A stretch of DNA of 64,000 nt from Rhodanobacter sp. OK091 (GTDB taxonomy: Bacteria; Pseudomonadota; Gammaproteobacteria; Xanthomonadales; Rhodanobacteraceae), in assembly GCF_900142825.1 (NCBI RefSeq), contig NZ_FRCH01000006.1:1-64000 (forward strand), given 5' to 3'. Position 1 is the first letter of the stretch, and each line of letters begins with the position of its first letter. This document shows positions 18,931-27,020 of this stretch, piece after piece. A program made the position numbers and the translations under genes. The notes under the pieces were generated by a model, which was given only the letters and a program-made list of their open reading frames with translations, searched no databases and was not told the DNA's origin.

Positions 18931-20099
18931 GCTCCAGCATCGACACACAGGCCATCGGATACGCGGCGCGTTTCCGGCAAATCTTTTCGCAGTACAAGAT
19001 CATCGCGCTGCTGGTGGCCGTCGCCCTGATCTGGCTGTACTTCTGGCACGCCACCGACGGCGCGTTCCTGACCTCGCGCAACATCTCCAACCTGTTCCGG
19101 CAGATGGCGATCACCGGCATGCTGGCGCTGGGCATGGTGTTCGTGATCATCGCCGGCGAGATCGACTTGTCGGTGGGTTCGCTGCTGGGCCTGCTGGGCG
19201 GCGTAGCGGCGATCCTGGACATCAGCCGGCATCTGCCGCTGCCGGCCACCATCGCGCTGGTGCTGCTGCTCGGCGCCGCGGTGGGCGCGCTCAACGGCTT
19301 GTGGGTGACCTGGCTGCGGGTGCCGTCGTTCATCGTCGGCCTGGGCGGCATGCTGGCTTATCGCGGCGTGCTGCTGGGCATCACCGGCGGCTCGACCATC
19401 GCGCCATCGTCCGACGCGTTCGTGGTGATCGGGCAAGGTTATGTGTCGCCGGTCACCGGCAACGTGCTGGCCGTGCTGATCCTTGCTTTGCTGGTGTTCA
19501 TCACCTGGCGTCGGCGTGTGGCGCGACAGCGGCTGGAGCTGAAGATCAATGCGCTGTGGCTGGACGCCGCCAAGCTGGTTGCGGCGGGCGTGGTGTTGTT
19601 CGTGTTCGTGCATGTGCTCAACGATTACGGCGGCATCCCGGTGCCGGTGCTGTTGCTGTTGGGGTTGCTGGCGGTGTTTTCCTTCATCGCTTCGCAGACC
19701 GTGTTCGGCCGGCGCATCTACGCTATCGGCAGCAATATCGAAGCGACCCGGCTGTCCGGCATCAATGTCGATCGGGTACGTCTGGCGGTGTTCGTGCTGA
19801 TGGGTGTGATGTGCGCGTTCGCCGGCCTGGTCAATACTGCACGGCTGGCCGCGGGAGCGCCTTCGGCCGGCACCAATGGCGAACTGGACGCGATCGCTGC
19901 ATGTTTCATCGGCGGCGCCTCGATGCGTGGTGGCGTCGGTACGGTGCACGGCGCGCTGGTCGGCGTGCTGGTGATGGCCAGCCTCGACAACGGCATGTCG
20001 ATGATCGATGTGGATGCGTACTGGCAGATGATCGTGAAGGGTCTGATTCTGGTGTTGGCGGTGTGGGCTGACGTGGTGTCCAGCGGGCGCCGGCGCTGA
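18927..20099 (+). CDS. xylH: Xylose ABC transporter, permease subunit
   Basis: A 390-residue polytopic inner membrane protein of the BPD_transp_2 family; E. coli XylH has 393 residues. The ATG at 18927 overlaps the xylG stop (ATGA). Hydrophobic spans alternate with conserved segments such as [46 protein letters not shown] and [20 protein letters not shown]. It forms the xylose channel with XylG and is the last gene of xylABFGH. A dispersed repeat follows 14 bp after the stop. Confidence 0.96.
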   Translation: MSSSIDTQAIGYAARFRQIFSQYKIIALLVAVALIWLYFWHATDGAFLTSRNISNLFRQMAITGMLALGMVFVIIAGEIDLSVGSLLGLLGGVAAILDISRHLPLPATIALVLLLGAAVGALNGLWVTWLRVPSFIVGLGGMLAYRGVLLGITGGSTIAPSSDAFVVIGQGYVSPVTGNVLAVLILALLVFITWRRRVARQRLELKINALWLDAAKLVAAGVVLFVFVHVLNDYGGIPVPVLLLLGLLAVFSFIASQTVFGRRIYAIGSNIEATRLSGINVDRVRLAVFVLMGVMCAFAGLVNTARLAAGAPSAGTNGELDAIAACFIGGASMRGGVGTVHGALVGVLVMASLDNGMSMIDVDAYWQMIVKGLILVLAVWADVVSSGRRR

Positions 20100-20113
20100 G
20101 GGCGTCGCCTATC

Positions 20114-20139
20114 TGTGGGAGCGGCTTCAGTCGCGATGC
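20114..20139. repeat. REP-like element (GTGGGAGC class)
   Basis: TGTGGGAGCGGCTTCAGTCG followed by CGATGC, with an internal palindromic core GCGRCTTCAGTCGC. Inverted copies lie at 20890-20913 and 21055-21078. It begins 14 bp after the xylH stop and could act as a transcript 3' end. Confidence 0.7.
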
Positions 20140-20210
20140 TTTTGCCGCTTCGCTGCCGAATCAGAGCCAAACACCTTCGTCTATCGAGCTACTCCATGTC
20201 GCCGATTCTT

Positions 20211-20327
20211 GTAGGAGCCCGCTGGCGGGCGATGCCCTTTGCTCTTTGGTTGGTGGTTTGAAGCAAAGAGCTTTCGTGCGCCTGTGGCGCCCGAGTCACT
20301 TTTCTCTTGTGTGGCCAAGAGAAAAGT
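20211..20327 (-). repeat. Composite repeat unit, copy A (inverted)
   Basis: Starts with a REP sequence (GTAGGAGCCCGCTGGCGGGC, 20211-20230), passes through AGCTTTCG, and ends with the hairpin ACTTTTCTCTTG/CAAGAGAAAAGT (20298-20309 with 20316-20327). The order of parts is the reverse of copies B (20797-20914) and C (20963-21079), and the length is the same, about 117 bp. Confidence 0.7.
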
Positions 20328-20491
20328 AACCAAAAGAGAAGGCCACCCCGCTTGGCGCTTGCCGGGCTCCTGCTCGGCAAGTCCGTGAGCCGGGGCCGGG
20401 CTTTTCGACAGGACTCCTGTCCTGGCGAAAAGGAGTCGACCTCCTTGTCGACTCCCGCTGCGCGGCCTGTCGTCCCCGTCTCACCGCCGCA

Positions 20492-20629
20492 CAGGGGCCC
20501 CGGGTAGAGCAGCGGGCCATCCTGGCCCGCACTCGGTGAAAAGCCGAAGCAAAGCGTCGCTCTGCTGTTGCTCTGGCTCTTCTGAAAAGTGCGGGCCACG
20601 ATGGCCCGCTGCTCTACCCGGGGCCCCTC
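20492..20629. repeat. Large inverted repeat, 42-bp arms
   Basis: The arms at 20492-20533 and 20588-20629 are reverse complements with only two mismatches (CAGGGGCCCCGGGTAGAGCA begins the left arm). The 54-bp spacer could form a loop. This is a very stable potential cruciform or RNA hairpin. No transposase or target duplication is visible. Confidence 0.8.
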
Positions 20630-20796
20630 TGCAGCGGCGGGTGGGTGGAGGAACAGCCCGCAGGGTGGCCGGCACGGATGCCGGCCAGTTTGGCGTCAGC
20701 ACAGGATGTGCTGTCGACAAACCCCGTAACCCACCCGCGGACCTTGCGGGCAGGGATGCCCGCAAGGCGCGTAAGCGGGGTGTCGTTTTCTCTTGG

Positions 20797-20914
20797 TTAC
20801 TTCTCTTTTGGACAAGCAAAAGAGAAGTAACTCGCCCTCCGCAGGAGGGTGAAAGCTCTGCACTTAATCAACAAAAATGAGCAAGAGCTATCGCGACTGA
20901 AGTCGCTCCCACAA
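20797..20914 (+). repeat. Composite repeat unit, copy B
   Basis: Perfect 14-bp hairpin TTACTTCTCTTTTG/CAAAAGAGAAGTAA (20797-20810 with 20817-20830), then CGCCCTCCGCAGGAGG (20833-20848), GAAAGCTCT, and a terminal REP (ATCGCGACTGAAGTCGCTCC, 20890-20909). Confidence 0.75.
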
Positions 20915-20962
20915 ATAGGACGGATGCCCGGTAGACGCGTCATCGGGTACTCCTCTCTTTGG

Positions 20963-21079
20963 TTACTTTCTCTCGGGCAAGCGAGAGATAGTGACCCGCC
21001 CTCCGCAGGAGGACGAAAGCTCTTCGCCTCAAACCACCCATCAAACGCAAAGCCATCGCGACTGAAGTCGCTCCCACAA
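20963..21079 (+). repeat. Composite repeat unit, copy C
   Basis: Same order of parts as copy B: an imperfect hairpin (20963-20975 with 20982-20994, two mismatches), CGCCCTCCGCAGGAGG (20997-21012), GAAAGCTCT, and a terminal REP identical in its core (21055-21078). It lies 166 bp after copy B. Confidence 0.75.
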
Positions 21080-21146
21080 AAGACGTCTTCTCGCCAATTC
21101 GAGAGGCGTCTCCGGCCGACAAAAAAAAGCCCGTTTCCCCGCGGTT

Positions 21147-21228
21147 TTTGCGGCAAGTGCAAAAGAAGAAACGTCAGCCGGACTGAGCAATTTCGTAATT
21201 GCGCCCCTGCGGCTGCGACCGCAGCATG
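21147..21228. promoter_or_regulatory. Conserved activator block upstream of the xyloglucan receptor (copy 2)
   Basis: 52 of 58 bases at 21147-21204 match 13105-13162 upstream of xylA, including AGAAACGTCAG and the inverted repeat GCAATT-TCGT-AATTGC (21187-21202). CCGCAGCATG follows at 21219-21228 with the same 14-base spacing as in the xylA copy. Downstream, TACCGTTTAG (21241-21250) resembles TACGGTTTTAG at 13190-13200, here about one helical turn further away. The block ends 164 bp before the receptor start codon. Likely XylR-bound; inference. Confidence 0.75.
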
Positions 21229-21391
21229 CATTGCAGCACGTACCGTTTAGACCGTATGGCGTGTTTCAAACCGAAACAGACGGTGCGGCGAGATTATCCG
21301 GGAAATGCGTACTGCGGCCTGGCCATCATCGATGCGCTGGCTCGCGAGCGCAGCTCCTTCGGCAGCTAGCAATTATGGGGAGGGTATCAGA

Positions 21392-24376
21392 GTGAATAAT
21401 CGGTCCAGCAACAGTGTTCGGCAACAGACATCCGCGCAGTTGCGGCGCACGGGTCTTTCGATGGCCATTGCGATGAGCGTGGCGCTGCTCTATGTGCCGG
21501 CGCAGGCCTGGGCACAGCAGGCCACGCCCACCGCCGCCGACAGCCAAGGCGCCGACCAGGCCGTCCCGTCTAACACGGCCGCCAAGAAGGCCAAGGCGGA
21601 CCAGAAGAAGGCAGCGACCCAACTCAGCGCGGTCGTGGTGACCGGCATCCGCGCATCAGTCGAGAAGGCGCAGGACACCAAACGCGACGCCGACACCTTC
21701 GTCGATTCGTTATCCGCCACGGACATCGGCGCGCTGCCGGATCGCAGCGTCACTGAAACCCTGTCGCGCATTCCCGGCGTCACCATCGACCATTTCCTCT
21801 CCCAAGGCGATCCGGAACACTTCTCTGCCGAAGGCAATGGCGTGCAGGTGCGCGGCCTCACGCAGGTGCGTTCCGAATTGAATGGCCGCGACAGTTTCTC
21901 CGCCAACGGCGGGCGCGCCCTCAGCTTCCAGGACGTTCCGTCGGAATTGATGTCCGGCGTCGACGTCTACAAGAACCAGACGGCCCAGATGATCGAGGGC
22001 GGCCTGGGCGGCACGGTGAACCTGCGCACCTTCATGCCCTTCGACTTCCAGGGCCAGAAGATCGCCGCTTCAGTCAGCGAGAACTACGGCGACTTCAGCA
22101 AGAAGTACAAGCCGTCCGCCTCCGCGCTCTACAGCAATCGCTGGAACACCAGCATCGGCGAAATGGGAGTTCTCGTCGACGTCGCCGATTCCCGGTTGGC
22201 GACGCGTACCGATGGCCTGTTCGTGCGTCCGTTCTTCAAGAACGCAAGTGGCACCTGGGTGCCGCGCGGCGCCGACTGGCGCACCTTGCTCTACGATCGC
22301 AAGCGCGATGGTGCCTACCTGGCTTTCCAATGGCGTCCCAGCAACAGTCTTGACCTTTACGCCACTGCGTTCCAGAGCAAGTACCACGAAGTCTGGAACG
22401 AGGATGCGATCTTCGTAAGCAACGATCCGACGAAGGTGATGGTGGACGCCAGTCAGCCGAGCCAGGTCAATGGCGGCGTGTTCCAGTCCGGTCGTCTCAC
22501 ACAGCCCGGCGGCGTGCCGATGGGCACCGACATCCGCGCCTCCAACAGCCACTCCAAGACCACGGACTTCTCCACCGGGATGAAGTGGCGGCTGGGCACG
22601 AGCACCGAAGTCACGAGTTCGTTGCAGTTCGTCAGGGCCACCACCAACAGTCTGGATTCCACGGTGGCGCTAGGTGTCAACGTGCCCTACATCGACGTCG
22701 CCCTGAACGGCAGCAACCCGCCGCGCCTCGGCGTCGATTCCAGCTACACCACGAACCCCGCCAATTACTACTGGGGGTTCACCATGGATCACCAGGACCA
22801 GAACTACGCCAAAGAACTGGCCTGGCGCGCCGACATCGAGCACAGCTTCGCCGACGGGTTCGTGCAGGGGGTGAAGGCAGGCGTGCGCCTGACCAACCGC
22901 TATGCCAACAACATCGATACCGGCTACAACTGGAAGCCCGTGTTCCAGACCTGGATGCAATATTGGGCGGTGCCCGGCGGCGTTCCGCTGCCTGGCCTGA
23001 ACTTGAACAGCACGGTCAATACCAGCCTCGTGCACCTGGATAAGTTCAACAATTTCTACAAGGGCGACGCCAACATACCGAGTGCGTTCTATGCGCCGGT
23101 GCCGTCGACCGCGCTGGGCTACCCGGCCAGCTACCAGGACATCCACGCCGCCGCCGATCCTTTCTACACCTGCTGCTATGCCGGCACGTATCAGAACACG
23201 GTGCTCGATGCCGCGCACACCAATGTTCAGCACGAGAAAACCTACGCGGCGTACGCCATGCTCGACTTCGGGGTGGACAATGCCAACCTGAGCGGCAACG
23301 TCGGCGTGCGTGCGGTGAGGACCACGAATACCGCCCAGGGCTTCCTGGTATATCCCAACCAGGTGTTGGCGCCCTATCTGGGTGCAGGCCAGACCGCGCC
23401 CATCACGGCCCGCAACGAGTACACCGACGTCCTGCCCAGCTTGAACCTGAAGTGGGAGTTCGCTCCGAACCTGATCACGCGTTTTGCCTTTTCCAAGGCG
23501 ATCGCGCGGCCGGACTTCAGCCAGATGCAGGCCTATCAGGTTCTCAATGCCGCCGTGCAGCCCGGCTATACACCGCCGGCCGGCACGACCTCCGTGCCGG
23601 TCGACAAGCTGGCTCTAACGGGCGATTCCTACAGCAACCCCTACCTGACGCCGATGAAGGCCAACCAGTTCGATCTGTCGCTGGAGTGGTACTTCGATCC
23701 GGACCGCGGCGGCATGGCCTGGGTCAACTTCTTCCACAAGGGGATACGCGACTATTTCCGCCGCGAGTCGCACTTTGTGACGTATCCAGGTGTCGACGGC
23801 AACAACTACCAGTATCTGATCACCCGTCCGGTGAACGTCGGCAAGGCGACGATCGATGGCGCGGAAATCGGCTGGAACCAGTTCTTCGATTTCCTGCCGG
23901 TCAAGGGCTTCGGCATGTCGGCGAACTACACCTACATCCGGAGCAGGACCCATGTGCCGAACGACACTACGGCGGTGCCGGTGGATACGGATGGCTCCAA
24001 ATACGGCAACCTCCCGGCGGATGGCCTGTCGAGGGATTCCCTCAATGTCGCCGGCTTCTACGAGCACGGTCCGTGGCAAATCCGGCTGGCCTACAACTGG
24101 CGCAGCCAGTATCTGCTGTCGATCGGTCCGAATGGTTACAACGGTACCGACAACAACATTCCGTGGAAGCTGCCGGTATTCGCCGATGCCTACGGACAAC
24201 TGGACGGCTCGATCTTCTACTCGTTCAACGACCACGTGAAGCTCGGCCTGGAGATGAACAACCTCAATAACGCCGAACAGCGCACGATCATGTACCAGAA
24301 TGCCTCCGGCAAGCACATCACTTCCTGGTACGTGAACGATGCCCGTTATGCGCTGACGCTGCGCGTGGCGTTCTGA
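21392..24376 (+). CDS. TonB-dependent receptor of the xyloglucan locus
   Basis: A 994-residue outer membrane receptor of the Xanthomonas/Caulobacter TonB type. I prefer the GTG at 21392, which has GGGGAGGG 7 bases upstream and opens a normal signal peptide (cleaved after QAWA); the frame reaches back to an ATG at 21305, which would add 29 unlikely residues. A TonB-box-like segment (LSAVVVTG) is followed by the plug (SLSATDIGALPDRSVTETLS; GNGVQVRGLTQVRSELNGRD; GVDVYKNQTAQMIEGGLGGT) and a barrel ending LTLRVAF. It opens the xyloglucan cluster and probably imports xyloglucan oligosaccharides. Its promoter carries the conserved xylA-type block. Confidence 0.92.
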   Translation: MNNRSSNSVRQQTSAQLRRTGLSMAIAMSVALLYVPAQAWAQQATPTAADSQGADQAVPSNTAAKKAKADQKKAATQLSAVVVTGIRASVEKAQDTKRDADTFVDSLSATDIGALPDRSVTETLSRIPGVTIDHFLSQGDPEHFSAEGNGVQVRGLTQVRSELNGRDSFSANGGRALSFQDVPSELMSGVDVYKNQTAQMIEGGLGGTVNLRTFMPFDFQGQKIAASVSENYGDFSKKYKPSASALYSNRWNTSIGEMGVLVDVADSRLATRTDGLFVRPFFKNASGTWVPRGADWRTLLYDRKRDGAYLAFQWRPSNSLDLYATAFQSKYHEVWNEDAIFVSNDPTKVMVDASQPSQVNGGVFQSGRLTQPGGVPMGTDIRASNSHSKTTDFSTGMKWRLGTSTEVTSSLQFVRATTNSLDSTVALGVNVPYIDVALNGSNPPRLGVDSSYTTNPANYYWGFTMDHQDQNYAKELAWRADIEHSFADGFVQGVKAGVRLTNRYANNIDTGYNWKPVFQTWMQYWAVPGGVPLPGLNLNSTVNTSLVHLDKFNNFYKGDANIPSAFYAPVPSTALGYPASYQDIHAAADPFYTCCYAGTYQNTVLDAAHTNVQHEKTYAAYAMLDFGVDNANLSGNVGVRAVRTTNTAQGFLVYPNQVLAPYLGAGQTAPITARNEYTDVLPSLNLKWEFAPNLITRFAFSKAIARPDFSQMQAYQVLNAAVQPGYTPPAGTTSVPVDKLALTGDSYSNPYLTPMKANQFDLSLEWYFDPDRGGMAWVNFFHKGIRDYFRRESHFVTYPGVDGNNYQYLITRPVNVGKATIDGAEIGWNQFFDFLPVKGFGMSANYTYIRSRTHVPNDTTAVPVDTDGSKYGNLPADGLSRDSLNVAGFYEHGPWQIRLAYNWRSQYLLSIGPNGYNGTDNNIPWKLPVFADAYGQLDGSIFYSFNDHVKLGLEMNNLNNAEQRTIMYQNASGKHITSWYVNDARYALTLRVAF

Positions 24377-24776
24377 TCGTGCAGTGCCTGAGCAGTCGAT
24401 AAGGTTCCGGGATGGGGCAAGGCATCCAGCGTTGGGTGCCTTGCCTGGCGCCAGAAAACCTCGCCCGTTCCGGCATGTCGCCCAGGCCATCGCTGGCGAG
24501 CGGGTCGACATGTTCAAGTCCCGCGGTCAGCAAACAATCATTGGAGGGGAGCCAAGTGAACGACGGGTTCGGCAGTACCGCTGTGTCGCTGACTGCCGCC
24601 TCGAATCCGATCCATACCAGGCGGGCGGGCAGATTCGGTCTTCGAACACTTCCGCGTGACGGGCAGACCAATGACCGCGTGTTGAGCTTGAAGGCCCAGG
24701 TCGACATCCCTGCTCCTCGCCCATCTGCCAGCAACCCTGTTCCCTCGCGGGTTGCCGGTCCGCTCTTGCTGACGAA
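24377..24776. other. Gap between receptor gene and GH74 gene
   Basis: 400 bp. A 12-bp hairpin with one G-T pair and a 6-nt loop (24416-24427 with 24434-24445) follows the receptor stop and may stabilise or partly end the receptor transcript; no T-run follows. A second small inverted repeat, GCAACCC/GGGTTGC, lies near 24732-24757. The open frames here have no recognisable features. No activator block is seen, so the enzyme genes may depend on read-through from the receptor promoter. Confidence 0.5.
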
Positions 24777-27020
24777 ATGATGCGCCTTCCAAAACCGACC
24801 AACATTATTCGTGTGGTTTCCCGCTGCCTGTTGCTGCTCTGCCTGTCGGCGTCGCTGCCGGTGGCTGCGCAACCGGCTCCCTATGCGTGGCACAACGTAC
24901 GCATCGGCGGTGGCGGCTACGTCAGCGGACTGGTCTGCCATCCGGCCGAGCGGGGTCTCTGTTACGCGCGCACCGACGTGGGTGGCGCATATCGGTGGGA
25001 CCGGGCCAGCGCGCAATGGGTGCCGCTGACCGACTGGCTCGAAGCGCGCGATGAAAACCTGTTCGGCATCGACAGCGTGGCGCTGGACCCTTCCGATCCC
25101 GAACGCGTATATCTCGCCGCCGGTACCTATACCAGCCCACAGGCGGGCAACGCCGCCATCCTGCGCTCGCACGATCGCGGCCACAGCTTCGAGCGCGCCG
25201 ACTTGCCGTTCAAGCTGGGCGGCAATGAGCTGGGTCGGGGCAACGGCGAACGCCTGGTGGTCGACCCGAACGACGGCCGCGTGCTGTTCCTCGGCTCCCG
25301 CAACGCCGGCCTGTGGCGCAGCGAAGATCGAGGCGCGCACTGGGTGAGAGTGGATGGCTTTCCGTCGGTAGCGACGTCGCCGTCTGCCAGTGCGCGGAAC
25401 AACTGGCGCACGCAACCCATCGGTATCGTGTTCGTGGTGTTCGAGCCGACCAGCGGCCGGCGGGGCAGGCCGACACCGGCGATCTACGCCGGCGTGTCCA
25501 CTGGCGACGCCAGCTTGTTCCGCTCCACCGACGGTGGCCGCAGCTGGAGCGAGGTTCCGGGCCAGCCCAAGGGTTTGCGACCCAGCCACATGCATCGCGC
25601 CAGCGACGGCGATTATTACCTCAGCTACGGCGACGAGCCGGGCCCGGACACCATGAGCGACGGCGCCGTGTGGCGCTGGCAGCCCACGAGCGGCCGCTGG
25701 ACCGACATCACGCCGGTGCCAAGCAAAAGCACGCCATCGGGTTTCGGCTGGGGCGATATCGCGGTCGATCCTTCCGACCCGAACGTGCTGGTCGCCAGCA
25801 CCTTCCATCGCTACGAGCCGCACGACCTGCTGTTCCGCAGTACGGACCGTGGCGCGCACTGGAACGAGATCTTCGCGCGCTCGTCGTTCGATCACGGCGA
25901 AGCGATCTGGACGGCCGAACACACCCCACATTGGATGAGCACGGTAGTAATCGATCCGTTCGATCCGGACCACGTGATGTTCGTGACCGGCTACGGCATC
26001 TGGGCATCGCGCGACATGCGCGCCTTCGACAAGGGCGGCACCGCGCACTGGCGGTTCCAGGATCGCGGCCTGGAAGAAACCGTGCCGCTGGGCCTGATCA
26101 GTCCGCCGCAAGGCGCGCATCTGCTCAGCGCGGTAGGCGATCTGGACGGCTACCGCCACGACGATCTCGATGTCGCGCCGCTGCAGTTCCAGGCCCCACC
26201 GCGCTATGCGAATGCCGAGAGCATCGACTATGCCGGCCAGCAGCCTGCGGTGATCGTGCGCAGCGGCTACCTGCGCAAGCCTTTCGGGCCCGCGATTCGC
26301 GCGGCCTGGTCCAGCGATGGCGGCCAGCACTGGCAAGCGTTTGCCAGCGAGCCATCTGAAGGCGAGGGCGCGGGAAGTATCGCGCTGGCTGCCGACGGCC
26401 GCAGCACGCTGTGGGCGCCTGATCATGCGCAGCACGTCTATCTGACACATGATTTCGGCAAGCACTGGCAAGCAGTGCGGGGCTTGAGTGGGCGCATGAA
26501 CGTGCTGGGCGATCGTGTCGATCCCAAACGTTTCTACGCGTTCGATAAACATGCCGGCAGACTCTTCGCCAGCCGCGATGGCGGCGTGACGTTCGTGCCG
26601 ATCGCCGGCGCGTTGGGCGACGCCGCGCGCGGACACGATCAGGTGCAACTGCAGGCCGCACCGGACGCCGCCGGCGTGTTGTACCTCGCCGCCCGCGATC
26701 TGCCCTTGCTGCGCGGAGATGATCAGGGCCATCTGCAGCAGCGTCTGCCCGGGCTGACCGGTGTCGACGCTTTCGGTTTCGGCAAGCCTGCCGCTGGCAG
26801 CTCCACGCCAACACTGTTCGCGGCCGGAAGGCATGGCGACCTGCAAGGCCTGTTCCGCTCGGTCGATGGCGGGCGTCAATGGCGGCGCATCGACGACGAT
26901 GCGCATCGCTATGGACGGATCAGCCATCTCACCGGCGATCCGCGCGTATTCGGCCGCGTGTATTTCGCCACCAGCGGGCGCGGCCTCATCGACGGCGAAC
27001 CTGCGGAGTCCACGCCATGA
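24777..27020 (+). CDS. GH74 xyloglucanase
   Basis: A 747-residue exported glycoside hydrolase of family 74, which cuts the beta-1,4-glucan backbone of xyloglucan. A signal peptide ends at PVAAQ (about residue 32). The body is the double seven-bladed propeller of the family, with repeated blade motifs (ILRSHDRGHSFE, LWRSEDRGAHWVRVD, LFRSTDGGRSWSEV, LFRSTDRGAHWNEIF, FRSVDGGRQWRRI). YARTDVGGAYRW near residue 65 matches the segment holding the catalytic base Asp in GH74 enzymes. It is the first gene of a tightly coupled enzyme operon, its stop overlapping the next start (ATGA). Endo versus reducing-end-specific action cannot be read from the sequence. Confidence 0.93.
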   Translation: MMRLPKPTNIIRVVSRCLLLLCLSASLPVAAQPAPYAWHNVRIGGGGYVSGLVCHPAERGLCYARTDVGGAYRWDRASAQWVPLTDWLEARDENLFGIDSVALDPSDPERVYLAAGTYTSPQAGNAAILRSHDRGHSFERADLPFKLGGNELGRGNGERLVVDPNDGRVLFLGSRNAGLWRSEDRGAHWVRVDGFPSVATSPSASARNNWRTQPIGIVFVVFEPTSGRRGRPTPAIYAGVSTGDASLFRSTDGGRSWSEVPGQPKGLRPSHMHRASDGDYYLSYGDEPGPDTMSDGAVWRWQPTSGRWTDITPVPSKSTPSGFGWGDIAVDPSDPNVLVASTFHRYEPHDLLFRSTDRGAHWNEIFARSSFDHGEAIWTAEHTPHWMSTVVIDPFDPDHVMFVTGYGIWASRDMRAFDKGGTAHWRFQDRGLEETVPLGLISPPQGAHLLSAVGDLDGYRHDDLDVAPLQFQAPPRYANAESIDYAGQQPAVIVRSGYLRKPFGPAIRAAWSSDGGQHWQAFASEPSEGEGAGSIALAADGRSTLWAPDHAQHVYLTHDFGKHWQAVRGLSGRMNVLGDRVDPKRFYAFDKHAGRLFASRDGGVTFVPIAGALGDAARGHDQVQLQAAPDAAGVLYLAARDLPLLRGDDQGHLQQRLPGLTGVDAFGFGKPAAGSSTPTLFAAGRHGDLQGLFRSVDGGRQWRRIDDDAHRYGRISHLTGDPRVFGRVYFATSGRGLIDGEPAESTP

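Larger units (their letters stand above)
20100..21391. other. Non-coding repeat island and xyloglucan-locus promoter region
   Basis: About 1.3 kb without a believable gene. It holds several REP-like sequences, three copies of a composite 117-bp unit, a 42-bp inverted repeat and, at 21147-21228, the second copy of the xylA activator block. Open frames here translate to low-complexity peptides such as SFGYFSLGH and GYFSFGQAKEK, which come from the repeats read on either strand, so I call none of them. Confidence 0.75.

Noticed and set aside
20492..20629. Insertion sequence with terminal inverted repeats
   Set aside because: No transposase frame between or near the 42-bp arms, and no target duplication.
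20189..21231. Several hypothetical proteins in the repeat island, some ending in YFSLGH or GYFSFGQAKEK
   Set aside because: They arise from the dispersed repeats read on both strands; no ribosome binding sites or domain features.
21305..21391. ATG start of the xyloglucan receptor frame at 21305
   Set aside because: GTG at 21392 has a strong ribosome binding site and yields a normal signal peptide; the extra 29 residues do not fit.
24384..24780. Short frames between the receptor gene and the GH74 gene
   Set aside because: Two overlapping frames of unusual composition; the region fits a transcript leader with hairpins better.
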